Position numbers and translations under genes: made by a program
NCBI GenBank assembly: GCA_003426165.1
Contig: QUAH01000004.1
Span: 7,501-71,500 of the forward strand
Direction: 5' to 3'
Origin: Candidatus Saccharicenans subterraneus
Lineage (GTDB): Bacteria; Acidobacteriota; Aminicenantia; Aminicenantales; Saccharicenantaceae
DNA length: 64,000 bases
The notes under the pieces: generated by a model
Seen by the model: only the letters and a program-made list of their open reading frames with translations
Told to the model about the DNA's origin: nothing
The model's database searches: none
Shown: piece by piece, positions 47,207-55,660 of the stretch
Numbering within the stretch: the first letter of the stretch is position 1
Layout: each line of letters opens with the position of its first letter

Positions 47207-48004
47207 TTAAGCTTCCGGCCGGTTCAGAAACAGGCGCAGGGCCTTGATCAGGTAATTGCGCAGGTACTTTCTTTCCACCACGTCATCCAGCATGCCGTGG
47301 GCCAGCAGGAACTCGGCCCTCTGGAATCCCTTGGGCAATTTCTCTTTTATGGTCTGCTCTATGACCCTGGGCCCGGCAAAGCCGATCAGGGCGTTGGGCT
47401 CGGCGATGTTGATATCGCCCAGCATGGCAAAACTGGCGGTGGTGCCACCGGTGGTGGGGTCGGCCAGCACCGAAATGTAGGGCAGCCTGGCCTCGGACAG
47501 CCTGGCCAGGGCTGCGGCTGTCTTGATCATCTGCATCAGGGACATCATCCCTTCCTGCATCCTGGCCCCGCCGGAACAGGAAATGATGATCAATGGCAAC
47601 TTTTCTTCCACGGCCCTTTCGGCCGCCCTGGCCACCTTCTCACCGACCACCGAGCCCATGCTGCCGCCCATGAAGGCAAACTCCATGGCCTGGATTATGA
47701 CCGGCAGCCCACCCAGGGTGCCCCGGGCGGTGACGATGGCTTCGGGCAACCCGGTTTTCTTCTGGCTATCCTTCAACCTGTCCTCATACTTCTGCTGGTC
47801 CTGGAAACCCAGGAAATCAACCGGGTAGATATCCTGGTCGAGAAGCTCGAACTGGCCGTCGTCGAAAAGCTGTTGCAGTCGTTCCAGGGCTCCCAGGCGG
47901 AAATGGTAGTTGCACTGGGGACAGACCTTCAGGTTATCTATTATGTCCTGCTTGTACAGGATTTTCTGGCAATTATTGCACCTGGTCCACAAACCTTCAT
48001 TCAT
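47207..48004 (-). CDS. accD: Acetyl-CoA carboxylase carboxyltransferase beta subunit
   Basis: 265 residues from ATG at 48004, where AGGAGG lies 7 nt upstream. The open frame extends to 48079 but that part is not conserved. The N-terminal zinc ribbon Cys-x2-Cys (CNNC) and Cys-x2-Cys (CPQC) is seen at residues 9-31, and the crotonase-like core follows with ISCSGGARMQEGM and PTTGGTTASFAMLGDI. It transfers the carboxyl group from biotin to acetyl-CoA, making malonyl-CoA for fatty acids. accA is not nearby. The upstream gene is the pseudo-receiver, and the downstream gene is folC. Confidence 0.95.
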   Translation of the reverse strand: MNEGLWTRCNNCQKILYKQDIIDNLKVCPQCNYHFRLGALERLQQLFDDGQFELLDQDIYPVDFLGFQDQQKYEDRLKDSQKKTGLPEAIVTARGTLGGLPVIIQAMEFAFMGGSMGSVVGEKVARAAERAVEEKLPLIIISCSGGARMQEGMMSLMQMIKTAAALARLSEARLPYISVLADPTTGGTTASFAMLGDINIAEPNALIGFAGPRVIEQTIKEKLPKGFQRAEFLLAHGMLDDVVERKYLRNYLIKALRLFLNRPEA

Positions 48005-48059
48005 TACCACGCCTCCTTGATTCCTGGGACTTTGTTTATTCCAGCCTTCCTCGGGCCGC

Positions 48060-48503
48060 CTACTTGCCCTTGGGCTCAATCAGCGATAAGACCGAGTCGG
48101 GATCGGGCAGGACGTCTTCGATTTCTTCTTCGGCACTCAGCAGCCGGCTGACTATTTCCAGCAGAACATCGGGGTTGAAGGGCTTTTCCAGGTATTCAGC
48201 CGCTCCCAGGTTAGCCACGGCTTCATGCTTGTACTGGGGCCCCTTGTAAAGGCCGGTCAGGATGATGACCGGCACCGTCCCCTGGGAGTCCTGGACAATT
48301 TTCCTGGTCAGGTCAAAGCCATGGAGTTTCGGCAGGATGGCTTCCAGGATGACCAGGTCTGGCTTTTCTTCCTTGAACAGGTCATAAGCCTGGGCTCCAT
48401 CGGTGGCCTGGATGACCTGGACCTTTATGTTCTTGAGAATTCGGGATAGGTTTTCCAGCGAAGACGGTTCGTAGTCGACTATCAGGATTTTCTTCTCGGT
48501 CAT
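48060..48503 (-). CDS. Single-domain response regulator with substituted phosphorylation site (pseudo-receiver)
   Basis: 147 residues from ATG at 48503. The receiver fold is complete: strands ILIVDYEP, VQVIQATDG and LVILEAILP, then VPVIILTGL and EYLEKPFNP. The key residues are altered, however. The acidic pair is Asp10-Tyr11 instead of Asp-Asp, and the phospho-acceptor Asp is Glu54; Thr83 and Lys107 are kept. The protein thus probably cannot be phosphorylated and may be fixed in one state. A 20-residue charged tail follows. No output domain is present. It is first in the operon with accD (56 nt downstream) and folC, with a promoter only 13 nt from its ATG. Confidence 0.8.
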   Translation of the reverse strand: MTEKKILIVDYEPSSLENLSRILKNIKVQVIQATDGAQAYDLFKEEKPDLVILEAILPKLHGFDLTRKIVQDSQGTVPVIILTGLYKGPQYKHEAVANLGAAEYLEKPFNPDVLLEIVSRLLSAEEEIEDVLPDPDSVLSLIEPKGK

Positions 48504-48516
48504 TTCAATCAAGCCA

Positions 48517-48546
48517 ATTTTAGTTTAAGGCGAAAGGCCTTGTCAA
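48517..48546 (-). promoter_or_regulatory. Consensus promoter of the pseudo-receiver-accD-folC operon
   Basis: On the minus strand a perfect TTGACA (48546-48541), an 18-nt spacer, then TAAAAT (48522-48517). The start is near 48510, about seven nt before the ATG, so the mRNA is almost leaderless. No ribosome site is visible. Confidence 0.6.
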
Positions 48547-48579
48547 CCTGGCCATGGCCAGGCTCCTGATACTCCGGGC

Positions 48580-48609
48580 TTTACAGGCGGACGGCTTTTA
48601 GCATATAAA
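48580..48609 (+). promoter_or_regulatory. Promoter of the DAACS symporter gene
   Basis: TTTACA (48580-48585), an 18-nt spacer, then TATAAA (48604-48609). Start near 48616, with a 38-nt leader including AAGGAGAAGG. Confidence 0.45.
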
Positions 48610-48653
48610 CACTCTGTTATGTTCTTTTCGGATGACAAGGAGAAGGCATTGAG

Positions 48654-49895
48654 ATGAAGAAGGTCCCCCTTCATACCAAGATCTTTATCGGGCTTTTTCT
48701 CGGAGTGGTGGCCGGCCTGGTCCTGGGTCCCAAGGCCAGGAGCATCGAGTTTGTGGGCACCATTTTTATCCGCCTCATCACCATGGTGGTGGTCCCCCTG
48801 GTCTTTTTTTCCCTGGCCCTGGGAACGGCCAGCCTGGGAGACATCAAGAAGCTGGGGCGGGTAGGCCTCAAGACCTTTCTCTATTTCACCCTGACCACGG
48901 CCATAGCCATTACCATCGGTCTTCTGGCCGCCAATCTCCTGAAGCCCGGGATGGGACTTAACGAGCAGGTCAAGCAGGAGCTCTTGAAAAATTACCAGCA
49001 GGCCGCCCAGAGCAAGATCTCGGTGGCCCAGGAAAAACCTTCGCTGATCTCGGTCCTGGTCAACATCGTCCCCACCAACCCGGTTAAGGCCATGGCCGAG
49101 GGGGAGATGCTCCAGGTCATTTTCCTGGCCCTGGTCTTCGGATTGTGCCTGAGCCTGATAACACCGGAAAAATCAAAACCGATTTTGCACTTTTTCGACG
49201 GAATCAACGAAACCGTTCTCCAGGTGGTCAACCTGGTGATGAAGTTTGCTCCTTTTGGGGTCCTGGCCCTGCTGGCCTCAATCATCGGCCAGTTCGGCCT
49301 GGGCATCCTGGTAACGCTCTTGAAGTACGCCCTGGTAACCATCCTGGGCCTGACCTTTCACGCCCTGGTTATCGATGGACTCCTGGTAAGATTCCTGGGC
49401 AGGATGAAACCGGGCAGGTTTTTTAAGGGAACGTCCGATGCCATGCTCATCGCCTTTTCCACTTCCAGCTCCAACGCCACCATCCCGGTGGCCCTGGAAT
49501 GCCTGGATGAGCTGAAGGTGAAAAAAGAATATTCCAGTTTCGTGGTCCCGCTGGGAGCCACCATCAACATGGACGGAACAGCCCTCTACCAGGGTGTGGC
49601 CGCGGTTTTCATCGCCCAGATTTACGGCATTCCACTTAGCCTGGCTGCCCAGGCCACGATAGTCCTGATGGCCATCCTGGCTTCCATCGGTACGGCCGGT
49701 GTGCCCGGGGCCGGCATGATCATGCTGGCCATGGTCTTAAAACAGATTGGCATTCCTCTTGAAGGGGTGGCCCTGATTCTCGGGGTGGACCGGCTGCTGG
49801 ACATGTGCCGGACGACAGTTAACATGATCGGCAACATGGCGGCCTCGGTCGTCATTCATCGCTCGGAAGAAAAGAGACCGGCCGGACAGGCCTGA
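48654..49895 (+). CDS. Dicarboxylate/amino acid:cation symporter (DAACS family)
   Basis: 413 residues with eight or so TM segments and the two re-entrant hairpins of the GltPh/DctA family. The first hairpin contains the Ser-rich motif AFSTSSSNATIPV, the second the GVPGAGM block, and the NMDGTALYQG segment binds substrate and sodium. It imports glutamate, aspartate or C4-dicarboxylates with sodium or protons; which one cannot be decided. AAGGAG stands upstream of the ATG. It is divergent from the pseudo-receiver operon and followed by rsmA after 47 nt. Confidence 0.92.
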   Translation: MKKVPLHTKIFIGLFLGVVAGLVLGPKARSIEFVGTIFIRLITMVVVPLVFFSLALGTASLGDIKKLGRVGLKTFLYFTLTTAIAITIGLLAANLLKPGMGLNEQVKQELLKNYQQAAQSKISVAQEKPSLISVLVNIVPTNPVKAMAEGEMLQVIFLALVFGLCLSLITPEKSKPILHFFDGINETVLQVVNLVMKFAPFGVLALLASIIGQFGLGILVTLLKYALVTILGLTFHALVIDGLLVRFLGRMKPGRFFKGTSDAMLIAFSTSSSNATIPVALECLDELKVKKEYSSFVVPLGATINMDGTALYQGVAAVFIAQIYGIPLSLAAQATIVLMAILASIGTAGVPGAGMIMLAMVLKQIGIPLEGVALILGVDRLLDMCRTTVNMIGNMAASVVIHRSEEKRPAGQA

Positions 49896-49942
49896 GGCCG
49901 GGCCGCTCTTAAAAAATAAAGCTACCTGAAGGGAAATTAAAG

Positions 49943-50764
49943 TTGGGCAGGAAAACCAGGCGTCAGCTTCTCGGCCAGCATTTTCTACACGAGAAACGAA
50001 TCCTGCAAAAAATCGTGGAAGCGGTGGAGCCCGGGCCGGAAGACCTGGTGGTGGAAATCGGTCCCGGCCAGGGGGCCCTGACCTTTCCCCTGGCGGCCAG
50101 GGCCGGCCGGGTTCTGGCCATCGAAAAGGATTATGCACTGGTAGAAATGCTTGAGAAAAACAGGCCGGGTAACCTGGAAATAATCGCCGGAGATATTCTG
50201 AAACTGGACCTGCCCGGAATTATCACCGGCCACCGCCGGCCGGGAGAAACGGTTAAACTGGCCGGCAATCTCCCCTACCATATCTCCAGCCAGGTCCTGT
50301 TTGTCCTGCTCGAAGTGAAAGACGTGGTGGAGCGGGCGGTATTTCTGTTTCAGAAAGAAGTGGCCCAGAGAATCACGGCCACGCCGGGCGGCAAGAATTA
50401 TGCTCCGCTGTCCATCCTGCTTCAAAACTATTTTGATTGCCAGTTGTTATTCCGGGTGGGCCCGGGGGCCTTCAGTCCACCGCCCAGGGTCGATTCCGCC
50501 TGCGTCCTTTTTCTGAAAAGAAACCGCCCCCTTTTCTTCCCGGCGGAGGTTGCGGACGAGCTTTTCACGTTTCTTAAGGATGCCTTCTGCCAGCGCAGAA
50601 AGACCCTGAGCCGCAACCTGGAGAGCGCCGGATACAGGAGAGAAAACGTCAGGCAGGCCCTGCTGTACCTGTCGCTCGGTGAACGGGTTAGAGCCGAAGA
50701 ACTTAAACCCGAGACATTGGTTTCGCTTTTTAGATTGCTCAAGGAAAACAACCGTGAAATTTAG
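49943..50764 (+). CDS. rsmA: 16S rRNA dimethyladenosine transferase RsmA (KsgA)
   Basis: 273 residues. It dimethylates two adjacent adenines in helix 45 of 16S rRNA. The family blocks are RRQLLGQHFLHE at the start, the SAM site VVEIGPGQGALT, the acidic end AIEKDYALVEML, and the NLPY catalytic motif (AGNLPYHISSQV). The C-terminal helical domain has FCQRRKTLSRNL. The start codon is TTG with GAAGGGA 9 nt upstream. It is followed at 46 nt by ftsK. Confidence 0.94.
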   Translation: MGRKTRRQLLGQHFLHEKRILQKIVEAVEPGPEDLVVEIGPGQGALTFPLAARAGRVLAIEKDYALVEMLEKNRPGNLEIIAGDILKLDLPGIITGHRRPGETVKLAGNLPYHISSQVLFVLLEVKDVVERAVFLFQKEVAQRITATPGGKNYAPLSILLQNYFDCQLLFRVGPGAFSPPPRVDSACVLFLKRNRPLFFPAEVADELFTFLKDAFCQRRKTLSRNLESAGYRRENVRQALLYLSLGERVRAEELKPETLVSLFRLLKENNREI

Positions 50765-50793
50765 ACCCGACGATGAAAACCGTAAGGTCCCTG

Positions 50794-50802
50794 TGCTATA
50801 AT
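50794..50802 (+). promoter_or_regulatory. Extended -10 promoter just before ftsK
   Basis: TGC then a perfect TATAAT (50797-50802). It ends eight nt before the ATG, so a transcript from here would start at about 50809 and be practically leaderless. AGGA in this gap can act as a ribosome site on read-through mRNA from rsmA. Confidence 0.5.
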
Positions 50803-50810
50803 CAGGAAAA

Positions 50811-53162
50811 ATGGCCAGAGCTAAGAAGGAAAAGAAAGCAGAGAAAAAAGAAGGCCAGAAGAATAAGATTCTGGCCGAAGTTATTTCCATAATTCTCATT
50901 TTCCTGGCCGCCTTTTCCTTCCTGAGCATTTTTACCTACAACCCGGCCGACCCGACCTGGGCCAGCACCTCTCCCCCCGGGCACCGTGTCCAGAACTTCG
51001 GGGGAAGGCTCGGGGCCGGTTTCGCCGAAAGCCTGCTGCAGGTCTTTGGCTTGATTGCCCTGTTTCTGCCGCTGGCCCTGGGCTATCTGGGAATCAGGAG
51101 CCTGTTCCCGGGGCAGTCCGGGCGGCTCTTCAAGCGCAGCCTGAGCGGACTGCTCTATCTCCTTGTGCTTTCGCCCCTACTGAACCTGGTCCTGGAAAGA
51201 GCCCCCTGGAGGGGAAAAGAGTTCCCGGCCGGGGGGTTGCTGGGGGAACTGGTCGGAAATTTTTTTGCCCGCTACCTTAACCACACCGGGTCTTTCATCC
51301 TCTTCCTGTGCCTTCTGGCCCTGCTGCTGATTTTCACCACCCACTGGAGCCTGGCCCGGACCGTCGACTTTTTCGCCAGGCTTTTCAGGAATACCACCGG
51401 CCAGGTCATCATCAGGATCAGCCAGTACCAGAAGGAGCGAAAGCAAGAAAAGCTCAAGAAGAAGCTGGCAGAGAAAGAGGCCAGAGAAAAGCTGGCCGCC
51501 TCCCGCGCCCCAGCGGCCGAAGCCAGGAGCCTTACCGAGAAACCCGTCAGGGCAACACTCCCGGCCGAGGAGAAAAAACCTCCGAAGCCGGTGGAAAAAC
51601 CCCCGGCTGCCAGGAAAAAAGAAGAGGCGGCCGGAGAAAAAATGCTGCTTCCGGACTTGAGGAAATCAGGCGACTACCGGTTCCCGCCGTTCAGCCTGCT
51701 CGACCCGGGCAAACCCACGGAAAAAATTGACCGCGATGAGCTGTTTGAAAAGAAGCGCAGGATTGAAGAGAAGCTGCTGGAATTCAAGGTGTCCGGCGAG
51801 GTCCGGGAATACCACCCGGGGCCGGTCATCACCACCTACGAGTATTTCCCGGATGCCGGCATAAAGGTCAGCCAGGTGGCCAGCCTGAGCGAGGAGCTGT
51901 CGCTGGCCCTGGAGGCCGAAGCGGTGCGCATCCAGCGCATCCCGGGAAAATCCTCGCTGGGCATTGAAATCCCAAATAACAAGCGAGAAATAATAAAACT
52001 AAGAGACATCATCCAGTCGGAGAAATTCCAGAATTCAACCTCCAAGCTGACCTTTGCCCTGGGCAAAACCGTCCACGGCGATGTTTACATCACCGACCTG
52101 GCCATCATGCCCCACCTGCTGATTGCCGGCGCCACCGGCACCGGGAAAAGCGTGGCCCTCAATGCCCTGATCGCCAGCATCCTTTACAAGGCCACTCCAG
52201 ATGAAGTCAAGCTGATCCTGATCGACCCCAAGCGCCTGGAATTCACACTTTACGATGGTATCCCCCACCTGCTGGCTCCGGTGGTCAACGACTCCAAGAA
52301 GGCCGGCATCATCCTGATGAACGCCGTGAAGAAGATGGAAGAGCGGCTGCGTCAGCTCGGGCAGATGAAGGTCAGGAACATCGAGCAGTACAACCAGCAG
52401 GTCAAAGCCCTGCTCGAACAGAAAAAGGGCAAACTGAGCGAAGAAGAAAGGGCCAGGCTCAAGCCGCTTCCCTACATTGTCATCATCATCGACGAGCTGG
52501 CCGAACTGATGATGACCAGCCCCCAGGACGTGGAATACTGTATCGGCCGGCTGGCCCAGCTGGCCCGGGCCGTGGGTATTCACCTGGTGATGGCCACCCA
52601 GAGGCCATCGATTGACGTCATCACCGGTACCATCAAGAACAACTTCAACAGCCGGATTGCCTTTAAGGTACCGTCCAAGATTGACTCCCGGGTCATCATC
52701 GATACCGTCGGCGCGGAAAAACTCCTGGGCCTGGGCGACATGCTCTTCATGCCACCCAACTATCCTAGAATCATCAGGTTGCACTGCGCCTATGTCTCCA
52801 TCCCCGAGGTTCAGCGCCTGGTCAAGTTCGTTAAAGACCAGGGCCAGCCCGAATTCGACGACCGGATCATGCAGATCCTGAAGCGGACCGGAGACCTGAC
52901 TCTCGATGGCGACCTGGGAGAGAAGGACGAACTGTTCGACCGGGCGGTGGAACTGGTCCTGGCCACCGGGCAGGCCTCGGCCTCATACCTGCAGAGGAAA
53001 CTGAAACTGGGTTATGCCCGGGCTTCCCGAATAATAGACCAGATGGAGCAGGAAGGAATAATCGGCCCCTCCGAAGGAGCCAAACCCCGGGAAATCCTGG
53101 TTGACCCCAAGTCCTATTTCAAGGACAGGCAGAAAGCCAAGGTACCGGAAGATAAGACTTGA
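50811..53162 (+). CDS. ftsK: DNA translocase FtsK/SpoIIIE
   Basis: 783 residues, compact for the family. Four TM helices (about 20-190) are followed by a charged linker (about 200-290), an alpha/beta motor domain with Walker A GATGTGKS (about 440-447) and Walker B YIVIIIDELAEL, and a C-terminal winged-helix gamma domain (about 700-775; SASYLQRKLKLGYARASRIID) that reads the KOPS sequence. It pumps chromosomal DNA at the septum so that dimers can be resolved and chromosomes separate before division. It has an extended -10 box just before its ATG. Confidence 0.95.
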   Translation: MARAKKEKKAEKKEGQKNKILAEVISIILIFLAAFSFLSIFTYNPADPTWASTSPPGHRVQNFGGRLGAGFAESLLQVFGLIALFLPLALGYLGIRSLFPGQSGRLFKRSLSGLLYLLVLSPLLNLVLERAPWRGKEFPAGGLLGELVGNFFARYLNHTGSFILFLCLLALLLIFTTHWSLARTVDFFARLFRNTTGQVIIRISQYQKERKQEKLKKKLAEKEAREKLAASRAPAAEARSLTEKPVRATLPAEEKKPPKPVEKPPAARKKEEAAGEKMLLPDLRKSGDYRFPPFSLLDPGKPTEKIDRDELFEKKRRIEEKLLEFKVSGEVREYHPGPVITTYEYFPDAGIKVSQVASLSEELSLALEAEAVRIQRIPGKSSLGIEIPNNKREIIKLRDIIQSEKFQNSTSKLTFALGKTVHGDVYITDLAIMPHLLIAGATGTGKSVALNALIASILYKATPDEVKLILIDPKRLEFTLYDGIPHLLAPVVNDSKKAGIILMNAVKKMEERLRQLGQMKVRNIEQYNQQVKALLEQKKGKLSEEERARLKPLPYIVIIIDELAELMMTSPQDVEYCIGRLAQLARAVGIHLVMATQRPSIDVITGTIKNNFNSRIAFKVPSKIDSRVIIDTVGAEKLLGLGDMLFMPPNYPRIIRLHCAYVSIPEVQRLVKFVKDQGQPEFDDRIMQILKRTGDLTLDGDLGEKDELFDRAVELVLATGQASASYLQRKLKLGYARASRIIDQMEQEGIIGPSEGAKPREILVDPKSYFKDRQKAKVPEDKT

Positions 53163-53183
53163 AGGCCAGAGGTAACAGGCTGA

Positions 53184-54113
53184 CTAATTGACGGCTGGCT
53201 GCCGCAGGGATTTTAGAACCTTCTCTTTGACCTTTCTCCACTTTTCGGGCGGGATTTCCAAAGTCACCTCAACCAGGCGCGGGTCAAACTGGGTGCCGCT
53301 GCAGAGCTTGATCTCTTCCAGGGCATCTTCAAAACCACGGCTCCGGCGATAAGGCCGGTCCGAGGTGATGGCGTCAATGGTGTCGGCCAGCGAAAAAAGC
53401 CTGGCGCTCAAGGGAATTTCTTCACCCTGAAGGCCGAAGGGGTAGCCGGTTCCGTCAAACCGTTCATGGTGAAAGAGAACAATTTCGGCCGCCCCCTGCA
53501 GAAAGCTGAATTCCTCGATCATGGCAAAGCCGATCAGGGGATGGTATTTTATGATTTCCATCTCTTCATCGGTCAGCGGCCCCTTCTTCTGCAGGATGTC
53601 CTCGGGAATCCCGACCTTCCCCAGGTCATGGAGCAGGGCCCCGCGCTCGATGTCCAGCAGGGCCCGGCGGCTGGTGACGCCGGCGGCCTGGGCCAGCAAA
53701 ACGGTATAAGCGGCCACGAACCTGGAATGGCCGAGGCTCTCTTCCCGGCTGTCGGTCGCGGCCAGGAAATAGATCAGCTCCGAGTTAAAAAATCTGCTTT
53801 CGTTAAACAGGTTTTTCAGCCCGGGGATACGGACAAATTCTTCCTGGCGAATGGCATTTTCCAGCCGGTCCAGTATGCGGCTGGCTTTAAGGAAAGCTTC
53901 AATTTTCGACAGGGCGTAAGGCGAGCTGTAAGGTGAGTTCAGCAGAGCCGAAGCCACCTGGCCCCAGCCCTGGATGTCCCAGTTGGTCTTGAGCCAGCTG
54001 AGGTCAAAGACCTTAACCCTGGAGTTTTCCTGGACCGCGGCCAGATACCGGTTCTTATCTTTTCTGCCTTCTGTTTCAACCACGGGGGTTTTCTTCAGGC
54101 GATCTTCCTTCAT
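53184..54113 (-). CDS. HD-GYP domain protein (probable c-di-GMP phosphodiesterase)
   Basis: 309 residues from ATG at 54113, in a TGATG overlap with the upstream small gene; GTG at 54116 is an alternative. The first 110 residues are an unknown N-domain with a helical part. The HD-GYP domain (about 125-290) keeps the metal and catalytic signature: HDLGK, then HHERFDGTGYP and the DAITSDRPYR block. These enzymes hydrolyse cyclic di-GMP. No receiver domain is attached, so control is through its N-domain or partners. The very close small gene upstream may encode such a partner. Confidence 0.9.
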   Translation of the reverse strand: MKEDRLKKTPVVETEGRKDKNRYLAAVQENSRVKVFDLSWLKTNWDIQGWGQVASALLNSPYSSPYALSKIEAFLKASRILDRLENAIRQEEFVRIPGLKNLFNESRFFNSELIYFLAATDSREESLGHSRFVAAYTVLLAQAAGVTSRRALLDIERGALLHDLGKVGIPEDILQKKGPLTDEEMEIIKYHPLIGFAMIEEFSFLQGAAEIVLFHHERFDGTGYPFGLQGEEIPLSARLFSLADTIDAITSDRPYRRSRGFEDALEEIKLCSGTQFDPRLVEVTLEIPPEKWRKVKEKVLKSLRQPAVN

Positions 54114-54301
54114 CACCTGACCCTTTCCGCCTGGCCCGGCAGGCTGGTTGAGCTGGGAGCAGTCTCGGTCCTGGTCCTGACCAGAGGAGAGGTCTCTACC
54201 AGGACGTATCCCCGGTTGCGGGCCAGTAATTCCAGGTAGCGACAGAAGGATTCTTCTGTCCGGAAAAACTTCAATTTTGCATCCTTGGCTGATGGTGTCA
54301 T
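54113..54301 (-). CDS. Small protein coupled to the HD-GYP gene, unknown function
   Basis: 62 residues. It is real because GGAGG stands 5 nt before the ATG at 54301 and its TGA overlaps the ATG of the HD-GYP gene (TGATG), the mark of translational coupling. The N-terminal half is basic and helical (SAKDAKLKFFRTEESFCRYLELLARNRG), followed by a strand and a Ser/Thr/Arg-rich tail. No domain is recognised and no signal peptide is present. It may bind or tune the HD-GYP enzyme, which is only an inference. Confidence 0.6.
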   Translation of the reverse strand: MTPSAKDAKLKFFRTEESFCRYLELLARNRGYVLVETSPLVRTRTETAPSSTSLPGQAERVR

Positions 54302-54355
54302 GCGCCCTCCGCTTCCTCTAGGGGCAAAAAATTAGTCGACCCGGCAAAGAAAAAA

Positions 54356-54385
54356 TTGAAAAATGGGTCGGAGATGTGGTATTTT
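54356..54385 (+). promoter_or_regulatory. Promoter of the second ECF sigma gene
   Basis: TTGAAA (54356-54361), an 18-nt spacer, then TATTTT (54380-54385). Start near 54392, 43 nt before the ATG. Confidence 0.4.
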
Positions 54386-54434
54386 CATCAGGAACAACTG
54401 AATTTTAAGCTAAAGGAAGCAGCCAGGTTCAGAC

Positions 54435-54932
54435 ATGCGACCAAGGGTAGATGAAGATATCCAGGAGCTGATGGTCCGCTACCGGCCGATCATTGCCTTC
54501 CGGGTCCGCAAAGCCCTGGGTGCCCAGAACACAGATTGCGAAGACCTGGTCTCGGAAATTCTCTCTCAGGTCCTGGAGAAACTCCAGACAGGGGAATTCC
54601 GGGGTGAATCTTCTCTTGGAACCTTTGTTTATACCATAACTTCCCGCCGGATAGTCGACTATATAAGAGAGAAGACCAAGGTCATGAAATACGCGCCAGA
54701 GCCGGCTAATTTCCCCGACCCCCAGGAAACCCTGGAAGTGGCCGAAATGTCAGAAAAGGTAAAAAGGGCCCTGTCCCGGCTGAAACCCAAATACCGGGAA
54801 GTTCTATATCTTTATTATTATCAAGAACTTAGTCGCGAAGAGGTGGCCCGGCACCTGGGGGTGTCCACCAGAAAGGTCAGCGAGCTGGTCAACTACGCCC
54901 TGAAACTGATAAGAAAAGAGCTGAAACCATGA
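54435..54932 (+). CDS. ECF-type RNA polymerase sigma factor (second copy)
   Basis: 165 residues with region 2 (about 10-75; NTDCEDLVSEILSQVLEK, then TFVYTITSRRIVDYIRE) and region 4 (about 105-160; LSREEVARHLGVSTRKVSELVNYALKLI). It is of the same general type as the sigma factor at 11420 but clearly different in sequence. It is followed after 66 nt by a one-TM anti-sigma gene. Its target promoters cannot be read from the window. The promoter at 54356-54385 is a candidate, so autoregulation should be tested there. Confidence 0.88.
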   Translation: MRPRVDEDIQELMVRYRPIIAFRVRKALGAQNTDCEDLVSEILSQVLEKLQTGEFRGESSLGTFVYTITSRRIVDYIREKTKVMKYAPEPANFPDPQETLEVAEMSEKVKRALSRLKPKYREVLYLYYYQELSREEVARHLGVSTRKVSELVNYALKLIRKELKP

Positions 54933-54998
54933 AAATTTTTTCCATTTTTGCCTGATTCCGGCGACTAAAAGGGTGAAGAAAAGGGAAGGCGGATTAAA

Positions 54999-55646
54999 AT
55001 GAGCAAATGCAAGTTTGAAGACCTGATCGATGGGTACCTGCTTAACAAACTTAGCGAAGGGGATAAAGAGGCCTTCGAAGAGCATTATTTCAATTGCTCT
55101 TCTTGCTTCGAGAAGCTCCAGGAAAGAGATGTCATTATCCGGACCATCAAGAACAACCCGGCCCTGCTCGAAGAAAAAGAAGAAGTGCGCTCCTCGGTCC
55201 TGGCCAGTCTTCGGAGAGAGGTAGCTTCTTTCCTGACCGTCAGGCAACTGGCCTTCGCCGGAGTCACCGCCCTGCTGGTCATGATCATAGTCTTCGCCGT
55301 TCTGCCCCGTGGCCAGGCACCAGCCCCCAACTTCTTCCTGACCGATGAAGAAACGGTCCGCGGCTCTTCCATCACCCTGATTTCTCCGGTCATCGACATG
55401 AGCCAGATACCGTCCTCGTTCGAGTGGAAAAAACTGGGCGAAAATATCGAATACCAGATTTCAATCTTCAATGGCCAGCTCCTGTGGAAAGCCACCACCA
55501 GGGAGAACCGGATTACCCTCCCCGACGAGGTCAAGGCCAGGATGGTTCCGGGAGAAAAGTACTCCTGGCAGGTCAAAGCCTTTGGACCAGACGGAACGCT
55601 GATCGCCGTTTCCAGCCGGGTGCAGTTCAAGATTTCTGCTAAGTAA
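54999..55646 (+). CDS. Membrane anti-sigma factor with zinc motif and exported C-terminus (second copy)
   Basis: 215 residues. His29-x3-Cys33-x2-Cys36 (EEHYFNCSSC) is the zinc-binding anti-sigma motif, followed by one TM helix (about 84-102). The exported C-terminus (about 110-214) is beta-rich and contains WKKLGENIEYQISIFNGQLLW, resembling the C-terminus of the anti-sigma factor at 11949-12647. It is the next gene after the ECF sigma factor, so the pair is likely functional. The exported domain is the probable sensing or cleavage region. No CHAT gene is adjacent to this pair. Confidence 0.82.
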   Translation: MSKCKFEDLIDGYLLNKLSEGDKEAFEEHYFNCSSCFEKLQERDVIIRTIKNNPALLEEKEEVRSSVLASLRREVASFLTVRQLAFAGVTALLVMIIVFAVLPRGQAPAPNFFLTDEETVRGSSITLISPVIDMSQIPSSFEWKKLGENIEYQISIFNGQLLWKATTRENRITLPDEVKARMVPGEKYSWQVKAFGPDGTLIAVSSRVQFKISAK

Positions 55647-55660
55647 AAGAAAGCAGGCAA

